Positions 11,355-22,167 of a stretch of DNA of 64,000 nucleotides are shown piece after piece (the stretch's first letter is position 1; the number at the start of each line of letters is the position of its first letter). Position numbers and translations under genes: made by a program. Under the pieces are notes generated by a model that worked only from the letters and a program-made list of their open reading frames with translations, searched no databases and was not told the origin of the DNA. This stretch comes from Morinoia aosen. Lineage: Eukaryota; Arthropoda; Malacostraca; Amphipoda; Talitridae. The stretch is taken from contig CM059580.1 in NCBI GenBank assembly GCA_030386875.1, positions 3,872,838 to 3,936,837 on the forward strand. The letters are read 5' to 3'.

Positions 11355-14300
11355 GCCTAACAAACAGTAGCGAAGGAAGGCCTAACAAACAGTAGCGAAG
11401 GAAGGCCTAACAAACAGTAGCGAAGGAAGGCCTAACAAACAGTAGCGAAGGAAGGCCTAACAAACAGTAGCGAAGGAAGGCCTAACAAACAGTAGCGAAG
11501 GAAGGCCTAACAAACAGTAGCGAAGGAAGGCCTAACCAACAGTAGCGAAGGAAGGCCTAACCAACAGTAGCGAAGGAAGGCCTAACCAACAGTAGCGAGG
11601 GAAGGCCTAACCAACAGTAGCGAGGGAAGGCCTAACCAACAGTAGCGAAGGAAGGCCTAACCAACAGTAGCGAGGGAAGGCCTAACCAACATTAGCGAGG
11701 GAAGGCCTAACCAACAGTAGCGAGGGAAGGCCTAACCAACAGTAGCGAGGGAAGGCCTAACCAACAGTAGCGAGGGAAGGCCTAACCAACAGTAGCGAGG
11801 GAAGGCCTAACCAACAGTAGCGAAGGAAGGCCTAACCAACAGTAGCGAAGGAAGGCCTAACCAACAGTAGCGAAGGAAGGCCTAACCAACAGTAGCGAAG
11901 GAAGGCCTAACCAACAGTAGCGAGGGAAGGCCTAACAAACAGTAGCGAGGGAAGGCCTAACAAACAGTAGCGAAGGAAGGCCTAACAAACAGTAGCGAAG
12001 GAAGGCCTAACAAACAGGAGCGAAGGAAGGCCTAACAAACAGGAGCGAAGGAAGGCCTAACAAACAGGAACGAAGGAAGGCCTAACAAACAGGAACGAAG
12101 GAAGGCCTAACAAACAGGAGCGAAGGAAGGCCTAACAAACAGGAGCGAAGGAAGGCCTAACAAACAGGAGCGAAGGAAGGCCTAACAAACAGTAGCGAAG
12201 GAAGGCCTAACAAACAGTAGCGAAGGAAGGCCGAACAAACAGTAGCGAAGGAAGGCCTAACAAACAGTAGCGAAGGAAGGCCGAACAAACAGTAGCGAAG
12301 GAAGGCCTAACAAACAGTAGCGAGGGAAGGCCTAACAAACAGTAGCGAAGGAAGGCCTAACAAACAGTAGCGAAGGAAGGCCTAACAAACAGGAGCGAAG
12401 GAAGGCCTAACAAACAGGAGCGAAGGAAGGCCGAACAAACATCAGCGAAGGAAGGCCTAACAAACATCAGCGAAGGAAAGCCTAACAAACACCAGCGAAG
12501 GAAGGCCTAACAAACATCAGCGAAGGAAGGCCTAACAAACATCAGCGAAGGAAGGCCTAACAAACATCAGCGAGGGAAGGCCTAACCAACAGTAGCGAGG
12601 GAAGGCCTAACCAACAGTAGCGAGGGAAGGCCTAACCAACAGTAGCGAAGGAAGGCCTAACCAACAGTAGCGAAGGAAGGCCTAACCAACAGTAGCGAAG
12701 GAAGGCCTAACCAACAGTAGCGAGGGAAGGCCTAACCAACAGTAGCGAGGGAAGGCCTAACCAACAGTAGCGAAGGAAGGCCTAACCAACAGTAGCGAAG
12801 GAAGGCCTAACAAACAGTAGCGAAGGAAGTCCAAACAAACAGTAGCGAAGGAAGTCCAAACAAACAGTAGCGAAGGAAGTCCAAACAAACAGTAGCGAAG
12901 GAAGGCCTAACAAACAGTAGCGAAGGAAGGCCTAACAAACAGGAGCGAAGGAAGGCCTAACAAACAGGAGCGAAGGAAGGCCTAACAAACAGGAGCGAAG
13001 GAAGGCCTAACAAACAGGGGCGAAGGAAGGCCTAACAAACAGGAGCGAAGGAAGGCCTAACAAACAGGAGCGAAGGAAGGCCTAACAAACAGGAGCGAAG
13101 GAAGGCCTAACAAACCGGAGCGAAGGAAGGCCTAACAAACCGGAGCGAAGGAAGGCCTAACAAACAGGAGCGAAGGAAGGCCGAACAAACAGGAGCGAAG
13201 GAAGGCCTAACAAACAGGAGCGAAGGAAGGCCGAACAAACAGGAGCGAAGGAAGGCCTAACAAACAGGAGCGAAGGAAGGCCTAACAAACAGGAGCGAAG
13301 GAAGGCCTAACAAACAGGAGCGAAGGAAGGCCTAACAAACAGGAGCGAAGGAAGACCGAACAAACAGGAGCGAAGGAAGGCCTAACAAACAGGAGCGAAG
13401 GAAGGCCTAACAAACAGGAGCGAAGGAAGGCCTAACAAACAGGAGCGAAGGAAGGCCTAACAAACAGGAGCGAAGGAAGGCCTAACAAACAGGAGCGAAG
13501 GAAGGCCTAACAAACAGGAGCGAAGGAAGGCCTAACAAACAGGAGCGAAGGAAGGCCTAACAAACAGGAACGAAGGAAGGCCTAACAAACAGGAACGAAG
13601 GAAGGCCTAACAAACAGGAACGAAGGAAGGCCTAACAAACAGGAACGAAGGAAGGCCTAACAAACAGTAGCGAAGGAAGGCCGAACAAACAGTAGCGAAG
13701 GAAGGCCTAACAAACAGTAGCGAAGGAAGGCCTAACAAACAGTAGCGAAGGAAGGCCGAACAAACAGTAGCGAAGGAAGGCCTAACAAACAGTAGCGAAG
13801 GAAGGCCTAACAAACAGTAGCGAGGGAAGGCCTAACAAACAGTAGCGAGGGAAGGCCTAACAAACAGTAGCGAGGGAAGGCCTAACAAACAGTAGCGAGG
13901 GAAGGCCTAACAAACAGTAGGGAAGGAAGGCCTAACAAACAGGAGCGAAGGAAGGCCTAACAAACAGGAGCGAAGGAAGGCCGAACAAACAGGAGCGAAG
14001 GAAGGCCGAACAAACAGGAGCGAAGGAAGGCCGAACAAACAGGAGCGAAGGAAGGCCGAACAAACAGGAACGAAGGAAGGCCTAAAAAACAGGAGCGAAG
14101 GAAGGCCTAACAAACACCAGCGAAGGAAGGCCTAACAAACAGTAGCGAAGGAAGGCCTAACAAACAGTAGCGAAGGAAGGCCTAACAAACAGTAGCGAAG
14201 GAAGGCCTAACAAACAGTAGCGAAGGAAGGCCTAACAAACAGTAGCGGAGGAAGGCCTAACAAACAGTAGCGAAGGAAGGCCTAACAAACAGTAGCGAGG

Positions 14301-16210
14301 GAAGGCCTAACCAACAGTAGCGAAGGAAGGCCTAACAAACAGTAGCGAAGGAAGGCCTAACAAACAGTAGCGAAGGAAGGCCTAACAAACAGGAGCGAAG
14401 GAAGGCCTAACAAACAGTAGCGAAGGAAGGCCTAACAAACAGGAGCGAAGGAAGGCCTAACAAACAGGAGCGAAGGAAGGCCTAACAAACAGGAGCGAAG
14501 GAAGGCCTAACAAACAGGAGCGAAGGAAGGCCTAACAAACAGGAGCGAAGGAAGGCCTAACAAACAGTAGCGAAGGAAGGCCTAACAAACAGTAGCGAAG
14601 GAAGGCCTAACAAACAGTAGCGAAGGAAGGCCTAACAAACAGGGGCGAAGGAAGGCCTAACAAACAGGGGCGAAGGAAGGCCTAACAAACAGGAGCGAAG
14701 GAAGGCCTAACAAACAGGAGCGAAGGAAGGCCTAACAAACAGGAGCGAAGGAAGGCCTAACAAACAGGAGCGAAGGAAGGCCTAACAAACAGGAGCGAAG
14801 GAAGGCCTAACAAACCGGAGCGAAGGAAGGCCTAACAAACAGGAGCGAAGGAAGGCCTAACAAACAGGAGCGAAGGAAGGCCGAACAAACAGGAGCGAAG
14901 GAAGGCCTAACAAACAGGAGCGAAGGAAGGCCGAACAAACAGGAGCGAAGGAAGGCCTAACAAACAGGAGCGAAGGAAGGCCTAACAAACAGGAGCGAAG
15001 GAAGGCCTAACAAACAGGAGCGAAGGAAGGCCTAACAAACAGGAGCGAAGGAAGACCGAACAAACAGGAGCGAAGGAAGGCCTAACAAACAGGAGCGAAG
15101 GAAGGCCTAACAAACAGGAGCGAAGGAAGGCCTAACAAACAGAAGCGAAGGAAGGCCTAACAAACAGGAGCGAAGGAAGGCCTAACAAACAGGAGCGAAG
15201 GAAGGCCTAACAAACAGGAGCGAAGGAAGGCCTAACAAACAGGAGCGAAGGAAGGCCTAACAAACAGGAACGAAGGAAGGCCTAACAAACAGGAACGAAG
15301 GAAGGCCTAACAAACAGGAACGAAAGAAGGCCTAACAAACAGTAGCGAAGGAAGGCCTAACAAACAGTAGCGAAGGAAGGCCGAACAAACAGTAGCGAAG
15401 GAAGGCCTAACAAACAGTAGCGAAGGAAGGCCTAACAAACAGTAGCGAAGGAAGGCCTAACAAACAGTAGCGAGGGAAGGCCTAACAAACAGTAGCGAGG
15501 GAAGGCCTAACAAACAGTAGCGAGGGAAGGCCTAACAAACAGTAGCGAGGGAAGGCCTAACAAACAGTAGCGAAGGAAGGCCTAACAAACAGGAGCGAAG
15601 GAAGGCCTAACAAACAGGAGCGAAGGAAGGCCGAACAAACAGGAGCGAAGGAAGGCCGAACAAACAGGAGCGAAGGAAGGCCGAACAAACAGGAACGAAG
15701 GAAGGCCGAACAAACAGGAACGAAGGAAGGCCTAAAAAACAGGAGCGAAGGAAGGCCTAACAAACAGGAGCGAAGGAAGGCCTAACAAACACCAGCGAAG
15801 GAAGGCCTAACAAACAGTAGCGAAGGAAGGCCTAACAAACACCAGCGAAGGAAGGCCTAACAAACAGTAGCGAAGGAAGGCCTAACAAACAGTAGCGAAG
15901 GAAGGCCTAACAAACAGTAGCGAAGGAAGGCCTAACAAACAGTAGCGAAGGAAGGCCTAACAAACAGGGGCGAAGGAAGGCCTAACAAACAGTAGCGAAG
16001 GAAGGCCTAACAAACAGTAGCGAAGGAAGGCCATACAAACAGTAGCGAAGGAAGGCCTAACAAACAGTAGCGAAGGAAGGCCTAACAAACAGTAGCGAAG
16101 GAAGGCCTAACAAACAGTAGCGAAGGAAGGCCTAACAAACAGTAGCGAAGGAAGGCCTAACAAACAGTAGCGAAGGAAGGCCTAACAAACAGTAGCGAAG
16201 GAAGGCCTAC
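11355..16210. repeat. 25-bp satellite array, about 194 copies (left arm)
   Basis: The unit is CCTAACAAACAGTAGCGAAG plus GAAGG (25 bp). Variants at fixed positions (CCAACAG, AGGAGCG, AGGAACG, GAGGGAAGG, CCGAACAAAC, ATCAGCG) occur in runs. A stretch around 12950-14110 is repeated about 1650-1700 bp later. Several minus-strand frames of 68 codons are open because 25 bp cycles through all three frames; they are not genes. The right-arm counterpart, 41108-42792, has only about 67 copies. Confidence 0.97.
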
Positions 16211-16284
16211 AAATGAGGACCCGCACCAACACATGTAGGCATGGATCAAATATAATAGAAATAACTCGATTAATTAACTATAAA

Positions 16285-16400
16285 TTAGTTACAGCCTTCT
16301 TTACCACAACTATGATGTCCAAAGGGAGGAAGGGTGAAAGCGGTACCATTTAGTATAGAGTTCAAGGGAACGAAGAATCTATGCACGCGGTGCGTGTACC
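16285..16400 (+). repeat. dispersed repeat R, partial copy 3
   Basis: Only the first third of R is present: a GATGTCCAAAGGGAGGAAGG-like start, GGTACCATTTAGTATAGAG, GGAACGAAGAATCTATGCAC. After that the sequence departs from R. It is matched in the right arm at about 40915-41035. Confidence 0.75.
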
Positions 16401-16840
16401 CTCACACGTTTCAAAACAAGCTAACCAGCGTTTTCTGTTCACAAATAAATTACTGAAAACACATTTCTGCATCTAAAGAACTAAAAAAACTTGCGTCTTT
16501 TAAGAAACCAGAAAGCGTATCTTCATGAAAAACTAAAAAATTAACATCACGAAGCCTAAAAATTTTATGTCAAGCCTAAAAATCTTAGGCCTATACTAGA
16601 TATAATTACGCGTGTCTGCTGCAGTGCTATATAATTGTATAGAAATAATTACACTTATATATATATATACATATTATATATCTTATATATTAATACATTA
16701 TTAGATTAATACAAATATATAGATATATAGAAAGAAGGCCTAATAAACAGTAGCGGAGGAAGGCCTAACAAACATATTAATATAGATATATAGATATATT
16801 TATATAATAACTATAATTATACAGGTTATATAATTGCAAC
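16401..16840. other. AT-rich spacer with TATATA runs
   Basis: AT-rich sequence including long TATATA/ATAGATATAT stretches at 16645-16830. It is collinear with about 40550-40915 in the right arm except for the short 25-mer fragment listed separately. No gene is seen. Confidence 0.55.
16733..16774. repeat. stray 1.7 units of the 25-bp satellite
   Basis: A GAAGGCCTAATAAACAGTAG unit plus a partial unit GAAGGCCTAACAAACA lie inside TATATA sequence about 520 bp outside the main array. The matching place in the right arm (near 40610) has plain AT sequence, so this looks like a left-arm-only transfer of satellite units. Confidence 0.8.
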
Positions 16841-16930
16841 ACAAGGTATAATTACGCGAGTCTGCTGCGGTGCTGGGGCGGGGCCGGGGGCGGCGGGGCT
16901 GGGAATCTCCTGCTGGCTCTCCTGCACAAA
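16840..16930 (+). repeat. GC-rich dispersed motif G, copy 1
   Basis: TATAATTACGCGAGTCTGCT, then GGGGCGGGGCCGGGGGCGGC, then GCTGGGAATCTCC and CTGCACAAATTTATG. The same string occurs in reverse at 40455-40550 and a diverged copy at 52108-52212. The G runs at about 16875-16898 fit a G-quadruplex pattern. It is a GC island in otherwise AT-rich DNA. Family unknown. Confidence 0.8.
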
Positions 16931-17012
16931 TTTATGTAATTTAATAATGATGTAAAAGTAATGCTATTATAATAAAAATTGATGTAATAATTATTTCATT
17001 ATATATTGAATA

Positions 17013-18241
17013 TGTCGTGATTCTATTAACGACGCATACAAAAATTTTGATCGTTCGAAGGAGGACGCTCCACTATTCGAAATGATTCACAGCAGCCAGA
17101 GAGAAACGCCATGTGCCGCGAGAACGGTTATCGGATTCTGCAAGTCGCGCTCAATAAGTTATTCTTTCCTTCCCCTCTATTTCTACTCTACGTCGACTCC
17201 GAGATCGCGTAAGAAGCAAAGATGTCAACGGACCTAAGGGGCTGCCGAACACCAACACGAGAAAGATTCTTCACTGCTGTTTCTGTCATTATTCAATAGC
17301 CCATGTTAACTAGATCATTTGTGCGGTTAGCGAGAATTAATGTTTCCCTTTGCTTATATAATTCGATACGCTAGAGTCGTACATAATCGCTTGATTGAGG
17401 AATAATCTATATTGAGATTACAATGTAAGCTCCCGCTCTGAGAAGGGCGTGACGCAGAACGACCGAGGAGGTAAGCACTCCGCGCAGACGAGAACAGTCA
17501 GTACGTCCGAGACTTCCCTCAGAGAAAGAACGCCTTAACACATCTTGAACGCCTGCCTTCGGGCTGGGCATTGTTTCTCCTTTGAAATGTGTACCACTAG
17601 TGATTCCTCATACCTGTTAAATTAAAGTAATTGATAAATGCCTCGGCGTACACACGATATAGCCATCTTCCGGATTTCGAAACAAAGCTAAGTCCATCAT
17701 GTCATATGTCCATTAGGTAACATCCTCATTGCCTCCCTTCTGGGCGTAGGATTATCGTTATTATGCCTTTAGCATTCACTTAATTCGTTTTTGCCTTCAG
17801 CATATATTATGTCTTTGCCTTCAGCTTATGTAATCGTTTGCCTTCAGCATATTGTGTCCTTGCCATCAGCGTTATTAAAATATTAATAAAATGTAACTTA
17901 GCGCGTTAGGTCTACTTCACTTTTAGAATATCCTTTTGTAATGAGATTAGGGAATAAATATCGATGTGCGATTGTGTATAATTTCCTGCTGGTTAGGAAG
18001 ATGAGTTATCATGATCTGTGGAGAGATACTCCACGCTACCAATTATATCAATTGCTACCATTCACATTAATTCGATACTTGCTCACTAATTAAATTCATG
18101 GACGTTGAAAAGTCCCACTTTATCTACGTTAACCAAAAATAAAAGAAAGTGATTAATAAATCACGACCATCAAAAGAGAGCCATTTATACGAAAAAGATG
18201 AAAAGAGAATAAAGAGTGACATACGAGAAGGCTCCATAACA
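17013..18241. mobile_element. 1.2 kb left-arm-only insertion, possibly a solo LTR
   Basis: The right arm runs without interruption from TAATTATTCC..AAATTGAAT to ATATCACGAAGTAATATC (reverse complement of about 40330-40385). The left arm has about 1.23 kb between the same flanks. The insert starts TGTCGTG and ends CATAACA, so it has TG..CA ends as LTRs do. Its length, absence of coding frames, internal TATATAA and AATAAA strings fit a solo LTR. I could not identify a clean target duplication, and ATCACGAC near 18160 is an inverse of the start GTCGTGAT. A short internal repeat TTGCCTTCAGCAT occurs about four times at 17764-17870. Confidence 0.45.
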
Positions 18242-18326
18242 ATTTATATCACCAAGTAATATCAATGTATTACTCTACATTATAATACTGTACTTGGGCA
18301 TAGCTTAGATTAGATTATTAGTTAGT

Positions 18327-18640
18327 TTAAGCCTCCCTATCCGCAACAAAGGCTATCCAAAGAGAGGAAGGAGAAAGGCGCCATTTAGTATGGAGTTGAG
18401 GGAACGCAGAATCTACGCACAAGGTGCACAGAAACAGTAAGCTAAGAAAGAAGTTCATGAAACAAGACAAAAGTAGAAGAAGAAAGCAATAGGTGCTGAA
18501 AAACAGGACAGCAGTCAACCGAAAAAAGATGGTCCGTAACAAAACAAAAACCTATTCTATTTCTACACAAGGAAGGCCTGCCTCACCCTCAGCTCGGGAC
18601 CTCACATATTACCTCCTGGGAGCGCTACTTGTACATAGCG
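18327..18640 (+). repeat. dispersed repeat R, copy 4
   Basis: Full-length R from GGCTATCCAAAGAGAGGAAG through GGGAGCGCTACTTGTACATA. It differs from copies 1 and 2 after GGGAGCGCTA, where ATTC.. is replaced. The right-arm partner is 39985-40265. Confidence 0.88.
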
Positions 18641-19585
18641 TAACACACGCAAAAAAAATACACACAAAAAAATGCACACACACCACACACATCCAGAGGC
18701 ACATAACACAAGCCCCGCAACACGGTGTGACGGCCTACCTAATTATCGTTAGTCAATTAATCAAATCAGGCATTAGTTTATGTTGTACACTAGGTATGCA
18801 AAAATTCCCTAGATATAGCAGATTAATTCAGTATAGAGCCATAAATTCCCTGACAGAGAATTGGAGTGCCCAAATTAACGCCTTGACGTTTTTCTTTTTT
18901 TGGGGTAACTTTCAGTATTAGGGGTAATTTTTCTTGGTTCCGAACGCGAATGAAAATTTGGAAAGCTTGTCTTTTATAGAATTTTAGCAAAGTCTTTTAA
19001 TTTAATTTTTTGCGTTTCTTCTCGGACAAAATATGTAATTTAAAATTCAAAATTTGAAAATTTCGACAAAATTAGAATACACAAGAATTAAAGCACCAAA
19101 AAAATACCCCTCCACGCTCGAGCCACACTACGCCACTCAAGCTTTCCATTTTGTTGTCGGCAATTCTGAAGTTTAACTTCATTGTTTTAAATTGAATTAT
19201 TTATCAATAAAAAATTTTTATTTTATTTTTTCTTATATTGAATTTAAAACACATTTAACTATCTATGTTAGTCTTCGATAATTTTAGGTCAGGCTAGATT
19301 TTTTCCAAATATAGTGCAATTTTTATGAAACACAAATAATTGAGTTTAGGTTAGGAAATTGAATTTATTTAAAACCTGAATTTGACACACATTTTATTAT
19401 TTATAATTTTCTTCTACTATTTAATGTCAAGTTATATTAGTTTTATTCAAATATGGTCCGATTTTCATGAAACTTGCACACTTTATATATAATTAAATTT
19501 AAAACATTTCATTCGTGGTATTCGTGGTATCGTGATATTTTTCGGAAAAATCGAAAGGTAGTTAAACTCCAGATATTCCTGACAT
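18641..19585. other. AT-rich spacer shared by both arms, diverged
   Basis: This starts with an ACACACAAAAAA-rich bit and continues as AT-rich, low-GC sequence with no convincing frame. The 142-codon frame at 18493-18921 begins inside R and is not shared as protein. It pairs with about 38160-38995 and 39860-39985, but with clearly more substitutions (around one in ten by eye) than near the gap. Confidence 0.55.
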
Positions 19586-19589
19586 CAAT

Positions 19590-19800
19590 AAATTACCCGT
19601 GGTATTATATTGATAATTAAACTGTCAAAATTCATCATTGTCAACTATATTGATAATTAAATTGTCAATATTCATTTTTGTCCATTATATTGATAATTAA
19701 ATTTTCAATATTCATTATTGTCCATTATATTGATAATTAAATTGTCAATATTCATCATTGTTCATTATATTGATAATTAAATTGTCAAAATTCATCATTC
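19590..19800. repeat. 40-bp array (TTATATTGATAATTAAATTG), about 5 copies
   Basis: The unit contains TTATATTGATAATTAAATTG followed by TCAATATTCATCATTGTCCA (40 bp). It is nearly the same unit as that inside the foldback element at 24481-24722. The right arm has no such array at this position (about 38160-38180). Confidence 0.88.
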
Positions 19801-19856
19801 TAGGCACCAATAACGCTATTATATTCAAAACATGGAGGTGTCGCTATATGTACACA

Positions 19857-20125
19857 CCCAATTGAGTTGTGCAATGCCTCCATTACACACCTATACACCA
19901 AAATTACACCTACAAACCTGCATTATAATTAGACATACACCCCCACACACCTGCATTACATGCCTACACACCCCCACACACCTGCATTACACGCCTACAC
20001 ACCTGCATTACACAAAATGACACCTACACACCAATACACCCACATTAGACACCCATACACCTGCATTACACCCCTACACACCCGCATAGCCCACCTACAT
20101 ATCACCACATACCTGTATGACACAC
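19857..20125. repeat. C/A minisatellite (ACACACCTGCATTACA), copy A left
   Basis: Loose 20-28 bp units with CCTACACACCTGCATTACAC and runs of C. Much shorter than its right-arm partner at 37498-38085. A 62-codon frame on the plus strand is a product of the repeat. Confidence 0.85.
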
Positions 20126-20392
20126 CTACATGAGACTTAATGGTCGATATTGATTTTAATATACTCGAGGAAATTAAAAATTTGGGGTCAATATTTACTT
20201 TAGGTCAGGCAGGCGACCATTATGGGCACCGCCATCTTGGATCCGATGTAAACAAGATTGCGGTCGTCACCCTAATGGGTGGGTTAGAAGCTTTATTTAT
20301 AATTTTCGCTATAAGAACTGTGGCTAACCCTCACGACCCAACCTCTTTACGTTTGTAATAGGCGGGTTAACTACCCTTATTAACTAAATAAC

Positions 20393-20422
20393 GGCGCCGG
20401 CGCGCGCGCGCGCGCCGGCGCC
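20393..20422. repeat. perfect 30-bp GC palindrome
   Basis: GGCGCCGGCGCGCGC followed by its exact reverse complement, with no loop. It lies inside the 378-bp element and consists only of G and C, largely alternating CG, in AT-rich surroundings. It could extrude as a cruciform or adopt Z-DNA; that is inference. Confidence 0.97.
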
Positions 20423-20423
20423 A

Positions 20424-20515
20424 ACTTCAAAGTACAATTATTCAAAATAACGCATCAGCGAGCAGAATGTCATTCATTTAAAAGGTGATTAAATGTGTTC
20501 CTTTATTGATTATTT
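20424..20515 (-). repeat. dispersed repeat D, inverted copy inside the 378-bp element
   Basis: ACGCATCAGCGAGCAGAATG, TCATTCATTTAAAA, AAATGTGTTCCTTTA is the reverse of the D copy just outside at 20577-20700. The two face each other and form an imperfect hairpin of about 90-bp arms around the right end of the element. Confidence 0.75.
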
Positions 20516-20576
20516 GCCCCCAAATTATTAATTTCCTTGCCTGACAAAAAATAAATATTGTCCAAATTTGGTCCAA

Positions 20577-20790
20577 CGAATCACTAAAGGAACACATTTA
20601 AAAACGTTTCGCATCGAGAACATTTTGCTCGCTGATGCATAATTATCGAGTTATTCAACTTTGGAGTTATAGGAGAGTCATATATGAAAGTGAAGAAACG
20701 GACACGTCAGCATGCTATAATACGGTATTGACGTAACGATGGGTGAGGTTAGGTTCGGTGAGGTTAGGTTCGGTAAAGTTAGGTTAATTA
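20577..20790 (+). repeat. dispersed repeat D, copy in left arm
   Basis: Landmarks: AATCACTAAAGGAACACATT, TTTTGCTCGCTGATGCATAA, CGAGTTATTCAACTTTGGAG, TATATGAAAGTGAAG, then TATTGACGTAACG and GAGGTTAGGTTCGGTGAGG. A third copy outside the inverted arms (52395-52645) matches the same order. The AGGTTAGGTT tail is a string common in arthropod genomes. Confidence 0.8.
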
Positions 20791-21369
20791 GCACTTTGAC
20801 TGCGATGTGCACCACCGGTGGCACACGGAGGGGATTTTCACAACGCTGCAGACCGACCAGTAGTCACAAACACAATTTCCATAAATACTTAATCAAAGCT
20901 AAATGAAGGCACGATCCAGTTCATGTTCGCTATTTTCAACATCGCGCGCTGCAGTTGACTTTGTGTAGGAGTTGAATGTTGAACTACAGTTTTACCAGCC
21001 GAAGTCAATGTTTAAATAAACTAACCTAAATAAACCTTAAATAGCTTACCGTAACTTTGTCAAAGCAATGCGGTTTTTCTTCGCCCAAAAAAGTGGGCGT
21101 GTCCCAACAACGCCGCGCCTACTACACAATGTTATTCCTACCTGAACATAATTTATATTATATCTTGAAAATTACGCATCAGCGAGCAAAATGTCATTCG
21201 TGTAAAACGTCTTTAAAAGTGTTCTTTTGTCGGTTCTTGGGAATAAAATTATTAAAATCGTTGAAGATATTAAAGTGTATATTTACGTAAATTCCCTCGG
21301 GGTAGTAGATAATTTCAGGAAATAGGCACAAATGAGCCACTTTCATCGCATCCCTAAACGCAACACACC
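20791..21369. other. spacer shared by both arms, includes another D fragment
   Basis: It includes a CACCGGTGGCACACGG motif, a GTTTTACCAGCCGAAGTCAA region and a reversed D fragment at about 21168-21245 (CGCATCAGCGAGCAAAATGT). The 77-codon frame at 21057-21290 crosses the D fragment and matches 36785-36976 in the right arm, but is unrecognised and probably not coding. Pairs with about 36660-37260. Confidence 0.55.
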
Positions 21370-21610
21370 TGCTCTACGACACTACACACCGCTATACACT
21401 TAAATTACACGCCTACACATCTATATACACCTGAATAACACATCACACCTGCAAAACACACCTACACACACCTGCACTAGCATTAAATACTTATACACCC
21501 CTACACACATCTGCATAACACACCTACACACCTGCATAACAAACCTACACACCTGCATAACACACCTACACGCCTCTACATAACACCCCCACATACCTGC
21601 ATAACACATG
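21370..21610. repeat. C/A minisatellite (CTACACACCTGCATAACA), copy B left
   Basis: Degenerate units of about 20-28 bp with CTACACACCTGCATAACACA. Same family as 19857-20125. Right-arm partner 36425-36655. The minus-strand 77-codon frame is Cys/Val-rich repeat translation. Confidence 0.85.
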
Positions 21611-22167
21611 CACAGCTCCCAACACACGCGAAGGACGGCGGCCACAACCCTCACAAGGCCACGGCGGACACCAAAATGGCGGACACAGCACGGCGGACAC
21701 CGGCGTCTTTTTCTCTACGGCGACGTGGCTCGCAGGAGCGTAGGAAAGTACAAAATATTAAAGAAAAATTTATTTTGAATAAATTTTAAACATAGAATGT
21801 TGAAACATTTATTTTTAAAATAACCTAATATTAACGTCCTTAACTAATGATAACAAATTGGTATCTTAATAACCTTGTTAATAAAAAGGAAAGAAAAGAA
21901 GATAAAAATATTTCATTTCGAATAAAGTTCAAACATGAAATATTTAAACATTGTTTTTTTTAAATACCTTAATATTAACGTCCTTAACTAATAATACAAA
22001 TTGTAGTTGTACTTATAGGGCGATTCTTAGGGAATCTTATTCTTAATTAAAGTAAAAAGAAGAACCAACGTTATAGAGAACATTTATTGTAGCGAACGTT
22101 TCGGAATATAATTCATTCCATCACCAGTGCTGGAAGAAATAAAAATGGTATCGTAATACCCGTGTGA
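21611..22167. other. spacer shared by both arms
   Basis: It begins GC-rich (TGGCGGACACAGC, GCGGACACC repeats) and then becomes AT-rich, with two loose copies of a block around AACATT..TTAATATTAACGTCCTTAAC (about 21790 and 21930). Matches about 35873-36424. No gene seen. Confidence 0.55.

Larger units (their letters stand above)
20186..20563. mobile_element. 378-bp DNA-transposon-like element with 8-bp target duplication
   Basis: The flanks are AAATTTGG (20178-20185) and AAATTTGG (20564-20571), an exact 8-bp duplication. The ends are inverted: GGTCAATATTTACTTT..GTCAGGCA against the reverse complement of the right end, GGACAATATTTATTTTTTGT then CAGGCA. The right arm (about 37430-37480 reversed) shows a single unduplicated site, AAAATTCGGTCC, so this is an insertion in the left arm only. 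An 8-bp duplication fits hAT- or Merlin-type transposons; GG ends lean toward Merlin, but no transposase is present to confirm. The frame at 20140-20358 runs across the junction and is not a gene. Confidence 0.82.

Noticed and set aside
11355..16210. Possible CRISPR array (regular 25-bp repeats)
   Set aside because: There are no unique spacers between repeats; units are directly adjacent, and the setting is eukaryotic.
20140..20358. 72-codon frame with an ATG at 20140
   Set aside because: It crosses the insertion junction of the 378-bp element at 20186, so it is a chance fusion.
21085..21103. Terminator-like hairpin CGCCCAAAAAAGTGGGCG (also at 36933-36952)
   Set aside because: A bacterial-type terminator has no meaning in this eukaryotic context, and the stem is only 6 bp.
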